Shown here: positions 45,472-51,991 of the stretch, piece by piece
How positions within the stretch are numbered: position 1 is the first letter of the stretch
Layout: each line of letters begins with the position of its first letter
Assembly (NCBI RefSeq): GCF_029846635.1
Contig: NZ_JARVTG010000002.1
Span: 778,501-842,500 of the forward strand
Direction of reading: 5' to 3'
DNA: 64,000 nt
Source: Pokkaliibacter sp. MBI-7
Lineage (GTDB): Bacteria > Pseudomonadota > Gammaproteobacteria > Pseudomonadales > Balneatricaceae
Position numbers and translations under genes: made by a program
Notes under the pieces: generated by a model
Database searches by the model: none
Seen by the model: only the letters and a program-made list of their open reading frames with translations
What the model was told of the DNA's origin: nothing

Positions 45472-45651
45472 ATGACAGATCGTATCGACGACGCACGCCT
45501 TCGCTTGGGCCGCGAGACCTTCGCCAGCGGGACTGAGCAGGAGATAGAAAATCAGGCCAGTCTGATGAGCCGCTTCTCGAAAGACATCAACATAACCACC
45601 ACCACACCGGGAGATGATCAGCCAGACAACCCTGCTGCAGAGCCCGCTTAA
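45472..45651 (+). CDS. Possible small protein, 59 residues
   Basis: An open frame begins at an ATG right after an in-frame stop and ends at TAA. The peptide starts MTDRIDDARLRLGRETFASG, continues with EQEIENQASLMSRFSKDIN, and ends TTTPGDDQPDNPAAEPA. It has charged helical composition with a Pro/Asp-rich tail, looks coding, and is under common length cut-offs. GGAG is present but only about 3 nt from the ATG, which weakens the case. It fills the otherwise empty 428-bp gap between the nucleotidyltransferase and the lipoprotein hydrolase. No homologue is recognised. Confidence 0.35.
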   Translation: MTDRIDDARLRLGRETFASGTEQEIENQASLMSRFSKDINITTTTPGDDQPDNPAAEPA

Positions 45652-45716
45652 GCGGTGCCTGCAGATACAATATCGATAGTGATAAAGCAGGGCAGTACGG
45701 TACCCGGACGTTGTGA

Positions 45717-46868
45717 TCACTGCAGTACAGCGCGCATGATCTCGCCCTGCCACTCGAAGTAAGGGTTAAACGTCAGCCGGGCATGCACCTTGCCCGGCTG
45801 CTGGTAGCCCCATGCCGAATACCACACCTGCCCGGTCTGTTCACATAGCTCCGTTTGCTGAGCATCTGTACTGTTTCGACACAATCTGACGGAACCCTGC
45901 ATTCCGTAAAGCGGATTACCGGGTGCAAACAGCATTCCCATGTGCGAAAACTGACTGATACGCTGCTCTGGCAGAAAGTCCGTCCTGACAATCACCCGAG
46001 GATCACGGGTAGCAGGTGCTTCGCCGTACCAGATCAGACGGCTGTCAGGATGTTCAAAACGGTGGCTGAAGGTATCAAGCAGGTATTGAGTGTCCAGCAC
46101 AGAGTCATGCTCAGCCACCACCATAAACACCGGTTTGGTGTAGGCCTGCGCCAGGTCATCCTGCACCTGTGCACTACTGCGATAAAACTGAGCAAATCCA
46201 TTGGTAGGGACGTTGAGATAACGAACCGGGTTTTGTGTGGTTGCCATCGCCTCAGGGTCTCTTAGCCAGGGCCGGGCCCAGCTGATCCAGGGCGCCAGCC
46301 AGTCTATCCGGCTGTCAGACTTGAACGCCGGAGAAAACAACACCAGTCCGGCAATATCACCATGCCGATAGGCATAATCCGTCACCAGATTGCCTCCGGT
46401 GGAGAACCCTCCTAGGTACACCTGCCCTACCTCTTTCCGTAAAACCGTCACTTGTTCATCCACCACTCTTTGCCAGTCTTCCAGAGTGACATGCAGCATG
46501 TCCTCAGGCCGACTGCCGTGGCCGGGCAGCAATACCGTTCTTACCAGAAACCCCTGCCGGGCCAGCTGCTCGCCAAGATCATGAAACGACCACGGCGAGT
46601 CCCCCAGTCCGTGAACAAGCAAAATGCCTTTCTGCGGCTTACTGCTTATATCCGCCGGTGGTCGCCACTCTTGCGGGCCGTTCCACTGCAGTTCCTGCAG
46701 ATGATCGGTGGTCTGAAACTGACGGTGCTGAGCCAGCCAGCCACGGGTCTGCTGCTGGTACAGAGAAAAGCTGCTCTGACCGAGAGGGGGCAATGCACTG
46801 TCTGGCAATGACCGGCATGCGGTTAGTAACAGTACAGGGAGGACAAGAAGTAGTTTTGCAGGCGCCAT
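45717..46868 (-). CDS. Alpha/beta hydrolase, predicted lipoprotein
   Basis: The protein has 383 residues. An N-terminal lipoprotein signal ends in a lipobox (LLTAC), so it is probably anchored to a membrane on the periplasmic side. The hydrolase core contains KGILLVHGLGDSPWSFHDLGEQLARQGF (oxyanion loop HGLGDS), VLLPGHGSRPEDM, and the nucleophile elbow VYLGGFSTGGNLVTDYA (G-F-S-T-G). It continues with MVVAEHDSVLDTQYLLD (acid) and a late SHMGML histidine. It resembles monoacylglycerol lipase/carboxylesterase enzymes. The substrate is unknown. Confidence 0.82.
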   Translation of the reverse strand: MAPAKLLLVLPVLLLTACRSLPDSALPPLGQSSFSLYQQQTRGWLAQHRQFQTTDHLQELQWNGPQEWRPPADISSKPQKGILLVHGLGDSPWSFHDLGEQLARQGFLVRTVLLPGHGSRPEDMLHVTLEDWQRVVDEQVTVLRKEVGQVYLGGFSTGGNLVTDYAYRHGDIAGLVLFSPAFKSDSRIDWLAPWISWARPWLRDPEAMATTQNPVRYLNVPTNGFAQFYRSSAQVQDDLAQAYTKPVFMVVAEHDSVLDTQYLLDTFSHRFEHPDSRLIWYGEAPATRDPRVIVRTDFLPEQRISQFSHMGMLFAPGNPLYGMQGSVRLCRNSTDAQQTELCEQTGQVWYSAWGYQQPGKVHARLTFNPYFEWQGEIMRAVLQ

Positions 46869-46989
46869 AGCATCCAGAGTCAGGCAAAAGTTGCAAGAAA
46901 TAAGAATGCTTCTTTGTGTCGCCGAAGGGGGAAAAGTTCAATAACGGAATGTACAGACAGTCTTCGGAGGAAACCTGATCTGATGCCAC

Positions 46990-47175
46990 TTATGCGATCA
47001 CAAGTACCATCAGGTCAGGCCACCACCGGCCTGCATTTTTTTCTTTGCCGCGTTTCATGTCTTTTTTGCGGTCTACGTGAGTTTGAGCCTTGCAGAATGT
47101 CTCAGCATGCTTGGCGACCAGATTATTCAGCAGTGGCAGTGCTTGCTGCGTTCTGGACCTGGTTTTCTTACCCAT
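46990..47175 (-). CDS. Small basic conserved-looking protein, 61 residues
   Basis: The peptide starts MGKKTRSRTQQALPLLNNLV, continues AKHAETFCKAQTHVDRKKD, and ends RWWPDLMVLVIA. AGGAG lies 7-8 nt before the ATG at 47175, a good site. The composition (Lys/Arg-rich helix, hydrophobic tail) resembles small proteins I have seen near GGDEF or ribosome-related genes in marine gammaproteobacteria, but I cannot name a family. The gene lies between the lipoprotein hydrolase and the GGDEF gene, with a stem-loop just upstream. Confidence 0.55.
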   Translation of the reverse strand: MGKKTRSRTQQALPLLNNLVAKHAETFCKAQTHVDRKKDMKRGKEKNAGRWWPDLMVLVIA

Positions 47176-47199
47176 GTCATTTCTCCTGATAATAAATAT

Positions 47200-47225
47200 G
47201 CCCGAGGCGCTCAATGCGCCCGGGC
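47200..47225. other. Stem-loop upstream of the small basic protein
   Basis: GCCCG-A-GGCGC-TCAAT-GCGCC-CGGGC forms a 10-bp stem with one bulged A. It lies between the GGDEF gene stop and the small protein, both on the minus strand, and could be a transcript end for the former. The minus-strand flank is TATTTATT rather than a run of T. Confidence 0.5.
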
Positions 47226-47299
47226 AGTGATTGTAGTCTTAGTTTCCACTTAGGCGTAGAGCTGTCTTCAATCTCATACATCAAGGCTTGAAATCTACG

Positions 47300-48742
47300 T
47301 TATTGTTCAACGGTGGGTAACGACGCTTCAGCTTCCACCCGATCACGTCCCAGCCCTTTGGCTTCATACAGAGCAGCGTCCGCCGCTTCGATAATATCGA
47401 TCAAACGCTGTTTTCCGGTTGAACTGGCATAGCCAATGGAAGCTGTTACTGGCCCTTTTCTGTCGGTCCACCCGGGAATATCCAGTGATCTGACCTGATT
47501 CAGCAGCTTCAGACAGGCTCTGGCCGCGCCTTCATCCGACACCTCGGTCAGCATGATGATGAACTCTTCGCCGCCGTAACGACCTGCCTTATCCGACGAA
47601 CGCAAACAGCGGCCAAGTAAGTCACCGATGTAGCTCAACACCGTGTCGCCCATCACGTGCCCGGCCTGATCATTGATGCGTTTGAAATGGTCCACATCCA
47701 GCATGACGATGTAAAACGGCCGCTCGGACCGCTGCGAACGTTTCAGCTCACTCTCCGCCAGCTCCATGATGGTTTTACGGTTATACACCCCTGTCAGCTG
47801 GTCACGGGTCGCCATCATATAGAGCGCACGCTCGGCAGCGCGGCGCTTTCTGTCCATCTTTTCCTGCATGACTGCACTGACGCAAATCAGCACCGTGGTG
47901 AACCAGATCACCAGAACAATGAAGGCTCCGATCACACTGGCACTGGACGCCAGTGAGCGATAGATCATGTAGCCGACCAGCAGCAGGACGGCATAACTGA
48001 TAGAGGTCTGAATGCGGGCTATCCGCCCACCGATATAGGGACTCAGCACGGCACGCAGCACACCACGATGAGCCGTCAAACCTAGAATGGACAACATCAG
48101 CAGCAACGCCAGGGTAGCGGAGACGAGAGACATGGCACCGTGAAACGCATCAATGCCGTAGATATAGCCGGTGTATGCCGACATTGGCAGGATCCCCGCC
48201 AGTGAAGCCGCCAGCTGAGCCAGCACGTTGGTATGCATTGCCGACAGCAGTAGCGCAAAGGCCAGTAACATCAGAGTGATGGCGGTATTGGCTCCTGTAC
48301 TGTTGCTTTTACCCTGCACAATGTCGTGGCTCACCACATGTTGAAACGGTATCCAGCCAGACAGTATGTCTGTGCCGGTAGCAATTTCAGTAAGACGCAG
48401 AAAAATCAGCAGCAGCGATAACAGCGCCAGTATTTTGGCGATGGCCGGAGACAGGCGCAGTACATTGATGGCCACACCACTCGAAATCATCAGCACCACA
48501 ATAGCAGTAAGCGGATGGGTTGCCGGACCATGGGCAACAGGTCGATACAGCACTTCCAGCCCTGCGCCATAACCGATCAGCACCAGCAGTGAAAACAGGC
48601 CACAGGTCAGGGCGACGGGAACAGAGATGACTCTCAATGCCCGTACCAGTGGCCAGCGACCATAAAGATGAGTGAAGCTGTAGAGCAGTGGCGAGCCTGA
48701 TCCTTCAGCTTTATGTCTGAGCAGCACCTGTGGCATTGGCAA
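47300..48742 (-). CDS. Membrane-anchored diguanylate cyclase (GGDEF)
   Basis: The protein has 480 residues. About eight or nine hydrophobic helices (residues ~35-295) form a membrane sensor of unassigned type. The catalytic domain follows, with RDQLTGVYNRKTIME, VMLDVDHFKRINDQAGH, and the active-site motif AGRYGGEEFIIML (GGEEF). It should make cyclic di-GMP and thus affect motility or biofilm. The inhibitory R-x-x-D site is not clearly visible. AAGG precedes the ATG, and a 10-bp inverted repeat lies just upstream in the promoter region. Confidence 0.92.
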   Translation of the reverse strand: MPMPQVLLRHKAEGSGSPLLYSFTHLYGRWPLVRALRVISVPVALTCGLFSLLVLIGYGAGLEVLYRPVAHGPATHPLTAIVVLMISSGVAINVLRLSPAIAKILALLSLLLIFLRLTEIATGTDILSGWIPFQHVVSHDIVQGKSNSTGANTAITLMLLAFALLLSAMHTNVLAQLAASLAGILPMSAYTGYIYGIDAFHGAMSLVSATLALLLMLSILGLTAHRGVLRAVLSPYIGGRIARIQTSISYAVLLLVGYMIYRSLASSASVIGAFIVLVIWFTTVLICVSAVMQEKMDRKRRAAERALYMMATRDQLTGVYNRKTIMELAESELKRSQRSERPFYIVMLDVDHFKRINDQAGHVMGDTVLSYIGDLLGRCLRSSDKAGRYGGEEFIIMLTEVSDEGAARACLKLLNQVRSLDIPGWTDRKGPVTASIGYASSTGKQRLIDIIEAADAALYEAKGLGRDRVEAEASLPTVEQ

Positions 48743-48761
48743 TCCTTATCTGCGGTGGTGA

Positions 48762-48800
48762 CTGTGTAGATCGTCGTGTAACAGGATGTAATCTACACAG
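48762..48800. promoter_or_regulatory. 10-bp inverted repeat upstream of the GGDEF gene
   Basis: CTGTGTAGAT (48762-48771) and ATCTACACAG (48791-48800) are perfect inverted repeats 19 bp apart, so their centres are 29 bp apart. They lie 20-58 bp before the start codon, overlapping the expected promoter. Likely a regulator binding site. Confidence 0.55.
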
Positions 48801-48908
48801 GTTCAGAATGAAGAATCTATAAGGCTTATGAAATTGGCAGCAAGGGCCCGAGCGTTGATGCCTGCAAAACCCCACTGACGATGCTGAACTGGTTGCCGAT
48901 CAGCTGAA

Positions 48909-48934
48909 CAAAAAAGGCCTGTCGGTGACAGGCC
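48909..48934 (-). terminator. Rho-independent terminator of the pirin gene
   Basis: On the minus strand, GGCCTGTC-ACC-GACAGGCC is followed by seven T (A-run at 48909-48915 on the plus strand). It lies 50 bp after the pirin stop codon. Confidence 0.88.
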
Positions 48935-48984
48935 CAATAAGCACGTTACTAATACTGTGAGAGGATAAAGCAGGCGCAGTCACC

Positions 48985-49683
48985 TCAATCCACTTCGACC
49001 AGAATGACTTCACTGTCTTCAAGGGCGGTTACTTTGAGCAGTGATTCCTCCCGCACCGCCACGCCATCCCGTGCCGACGCCACCGCACCGTTCACCTGAA
49101 TGGCACCTGTCGCGGGTACCAGATAAACCTGCCTGCCCTCTTTTATCGGATACTCAGCGGTTTGCCCTTCTTTAAGGGTGACGGCTGCCAGCCTGCCATC
49201 GGTACGAATGGACAGGGCATCTTCATCTTCTTCATAGCCACTGGCCAGAACTACAAACTGACCATCACGCTGCGCTTTGGGGAATGGTTTAGTTCCCCAT
49301 GAAGGCGGCAGGCCCTGCTTGGTAGGCAGAATCCAGATCTGGAATATCCGCGTCAGTTCTGGTTCCAGGTTGTACTCGCTGTGCACGATGCCAGTACCGG
49401 CACTCATCACCTGAACATCACCCGCTACAGTGCGGCCTTTGTTACCCAGACTATCCTGATGGGTAATAGCCCCCTGACGCACATAGGTGATAATTTCCAT
49501 ATTGCTGTGTGGGTGCGGAGGAAAACCAGAGTTGGCCTTAATCTCATCATCATTCCAGACGCGCAGGCCACCCCACTGCATACGTTTGGGATCGTAATAG
49601 TCGGCAAAGGAAAAATGGTGACGAGCATTCAGCCAGCCATGGTTGGCACCGCCGAGACTGGAGAAGGGGCGAACTTCGATCAT
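48985..49683 (-). CDS. Pirin-family protein (YhhW-like)
   Basis: This 232-residue double-cupin protein has the pirin N-terminal metal site: HHFSFADYYDP, then GGLRVWNDDEI, FPPHPHSNMEIITYVRQG (two of the histidines), and MSAGTGIVHSEYN. In YhhW-type pirins these residues bind a divalent metal and can act as a quercetinase. It is cytoplasmic, with GGAG upstream of the ATG. The terminator at 48909 ends the message. Confidence 0.9.
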   Translation of the reverse strand: MIEVRPFSSLGGANHGWLNARHHFSFADYYDPKRMQWGGLRVWNDDEIKANSGFPPHPHSNMEIITYVRQGAITHQDSLGNKGRTVAGDVQVMSAGTGIVHSEYNLEPELTRIFQIWILPTKQGLPPSWGTKPFPKAQRDGQFVVLASGYEEDEDALSIRTDGRLAAVTLKEGQTAEYPIKEGRQVYLVPATGAIQVNGAVASARDGVAVREESLLKVTALEDSEVILVEVD

Positions 49684-49811
49684 GATGCATCTCCTTTAAG
49701 CTGTGACATGCCTCCGGGGTAAAGATGACGGAGGGGATATGCTGTTATGATCTCAGCCAGTCTGATTCAGAAAAAGCGTAAATATCCGCACGACTTCATC
49801 AGAATTTTAGA

Positions 49812-50696
49812 TTGGATACGACCCAGGTTCGTACTGAAATTGTGAAAGTGTTAACAAGAGAACCCGATTACATGAGCTGGATTCTGGATGCTCTGATGCA
49901 ACGCTGGCAGGTGGCAGACTATTACCAGGCGTTGGGAAATGATTACCCACTGGCGCTGATTGCCCATCCCGCACTGACCAATCTGGCGTTGGCTCGTTGC
50001 TATGATGAACTGTTGGATGAGGGCCACCAGCTGTCCCCTGTGCAAGCAGCGCAAACCTTACTGGTCACCCTGTTTAGACCTCCTGCACAGGGAGATAGAG
50101 AAGAGTCAGGCATCACCGCTATGGCGATGGCCTCACGGTTATTTCATTGCCCTGCCCCTTATGGAATAACCGCCCGGGTCTGGTGGCAGGTTATTGCTGA
50201 AATCGCAGAACAGCGTTACCTGTCTGCTGACACAACCCCCTCCAGCAGCAACCAGCCGCAGCTGATTCTGCTCTGCGGTATTTCAGGCTCGGGTAAAAGT
50301 ACGCTGATTGCAGACCGCTATACCAAAGCTACGGTGATTTCTCTTGATGACATTCGCGAGCAGCGATTTGGCGAACGCCTGAGCCAGACAAATAACGATA
50401 AGGTAGTGGCAACCGCTCATCGACGACTGAATACACTGTTACGACCCGGCCATACGGTTATCTGGGATGCTACAAACTATCGGCAATCCTATCGTCAGCC
50501 ACTGATTGATATAGGCCGCCGGCACCATGCCTGTATCGAGATAGTACTGCTGCAGGTCAGCAAAGCGACAGCATTGAGCCGCAACGCTGAACGCGAACAT
50601 GCTATCCCTGACGAGGCCATTGAGCGACAGATTCAGCGATTCGAGTTACCCAGAGAGGATGAAGCTGACGCAGTGCGTATTGTGTTCAATGATTGA
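49812..50696 (+). CDS. ATP-binding protein with polynucleotide kinase-like P-loop domain
   Basis: The protein has 294 residues. The N-terminal ~150 residues are helical and unassigned. The C-terminal part has the P-loop ILLCGISGSGKST, SLDDIREQRFG (the D-D-x-R segment that binds the hydroxyl acceptor in T4 polynucleotide kinase-like enzymes), VIWDATNYRQSYRQPLI, and a lid region AEREHAIPDEAIERQIQRFELP. It is thus a probable nucleotide or RNA/DNA 5'-OH kinase-like protein, but the substrate is unknown. The start is a TTG at 49812 with only a weak site. Confidence 0.7.
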   Translation: MDTTQVRTEIVKVLTREPDYMSWILDALMQRWQVADYYQALGNDYPLALIAHPALTNLALARCYDELLDEGHQLSPVQAAQTLLVTLFRPPAQGDREESGITAMAMASRLFHCPAPYGITARVWWQVIAEIAEQRYLSADTTPSSSNQPQLILLCGISGSGKSTLIADRYTKATVISLDDIREQRFGERLSQTNNDKVVATAHRRLNTLLRPGHTVIWDATNYRQSYRQPLIDIGRRHHACIEIVLLQVSKATALSRNAEREHAIPDEAIERQIQRFELPREDEADAVRIVFND

Positions 50697-51122
50697 GCCT
50701 TGTTGTGACACAGTGCGCATGAACTGTCATGCGCTGTCATTTCACTGTGCAACCTAGTGCATTTACACTTTCACTTTCCCGCCAATTTCACGCCTTTTTG
50801 CTCTCACTCACTGCCCGCACTATATCCGGCTGATAGACACCATCTGCCGTCTCATGCGGGTTTGCGGGCACATTTCAGATAAACGTCATGATCCTTCCTT
50901 GAGCAGGTCATGAATATGGCTGGACTATGTAAATTGGTTTCCCGCCATAGCAAACATTGAAACTGGCTAAATTGTTTCAGTCGCAGTTTCATAGCGCGCA
51001 TGAGCTGCTGCCTTCCTGATAAAGGGCAGCAGTAAAGCCTGTTCGGCACATCTTTCTGTTCATTGAGCGCCCTCTCCCGCCATGCCAAGCGTTTCAAGGT
51101 GCCCTGCTCAAGAGGAATTCAG
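50697..51122. other. 426-bp non-coding stretch before acvB
   Basis: No gene is convincing. A stem-loop CTGCTGCC (51005-51012) with GGCAGCAG (51025-51032) lies about 90 bp before the acvB start and could be a leader element. A GAGGAATTC site precedes the acvB ATG. Confidence 0.5.
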
Positions 51123-51971
51123 ATGAAATCCCAGTTCTCTGCCCGCCGTCTGTGGCTGGGCGTTGTACTTTGTGCCCTCCTGCCCGTACTGATGGTCAGT
51201 CGTGCGATGGCCGATGATGACAACGGCAAAGGTCCGAAAACGGTCGATGTGCCAATCGAAGGCAAGCCGCATGCCGTGGCAGTGGTCTATTCAGGTGACG
51301 GCGGCTGGCATGATCTGGATAAGGTCATCGGTGAATGGCTGGGCAAGAACGGTTATGCAGTAGTGGGCGTTGATACCCTCAACAGCTTCTGGAGCAGTAA
51401 AGAACCCAGGTCAGTGGCCAAAGACCTGAAGAAAATTGTGCATCGCATTGACCCCACGGACAGCTTGCCTGTTCTGATTGTGGGCTACTCCTTCGGTGCC
51501 GATGTGTTCCCCTTCGCCTGGCCAGAACTGGACCCGGCCCTGAAGTCCCGCATCCAGCTGGTCAGCCTGCTGGCACCCGGTTACCACACGGCCTTCCACG
51601 TCAGTGTTGAAGGTTGGTTGGGAATTGATCACGGTGATCATGACGTTGTGCCTGCCATTGCCGCATTACCTGCCGAAAAAGTGCTGTGTGTCTACGGCTC
51701 CGAAGATAAAGACGACACCTCTTGCATGGCACCTGAACTCAAGCAGATCTCGGTTATCGAGACCTCTGGCGACCATCACTTTGATGAGGACTACCCCGCA
51801 CTCGCGGCCAGAATCAACAACGCCTTCAACACTAAACTGGAATCACTGGCCAGTCAGCAAGGTGGGGTACCTGCTGCTGCCTCCTCTGCCAAATCGGTCG
51901 CCACCGACGCCGTCAATCCTGATGCCACCACGGCATCGGTTGACAGTACCTCGGTCAAAGCCAACGAATAA
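51123..51971 (+). CDS. AcvB/VirJ-family periplasmic protein
   Basis: The protein has 282 residues. An N-terminal signal peptide (LWLGVVLCALLPVLMVSRAMA) puts it in the periplasm. The VirJ-type alpha/beta-hydrolase domain has VVYSGDGGWHDLDKVIGEWL and the nucleophile elbow LIVGYSFGADVFPFAWP (Ser about residue 123), plus YGSEDKDDTSC and TSGDHHFDEDYPAL for the acid and histidine. In Agrobacterium, AcvB hydrolyses lysyl-phosphatidylglycerol. The C-terminal tail is low-complexity (A/S/V-rich). It lies 20 bp before the mprF-like gene, the same pair as atvA-lpiA in rhizobia. GAGGA precedes the ATG. Confidence 0.85.
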   Translation: MKSQFSARRLWLGVVLCALLPVLMVSRAMADDDNGKGPKTVDVPIEGKPHAVAVVYSGDGGWHDLDKVIGEWLGKNGYAVVGVDTLNSFWSSKEPRSVAKDLKKIVHRIDPTDSLPVLIVGYSFGADVFPFAWPELDPALKSRIQLVSLLAPGYHTAFHVSVEGWLGIDHGDHDVVPAIAALPAEKVLCVYGSEDKDDTSCMAPELKQISVIETSGDHHFDEDYPALAARINNAFNTKLESLASQQGGVPAAASSAKSVATDAVNPDATTASVDSTSVKANE

Positions 51972-51991
51972 CTGCCGCTACGAGTTTTGTC

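Noticed and set aside
45436..45753. 105-codon minus-strand frame overlapping the end of the lipoprotein hydrolase
   Set aside because: Cys/His-rich, no ribosome-binding site and it runs into a real gene; the 59-codon plus-strand frame in the same place looks better.
50852..51097. 81-codon minus-strand frame in the gap before acvB
   Set aside because: No ribosome-binding site, no recognisable pattern, and it crosses the stem-loop.
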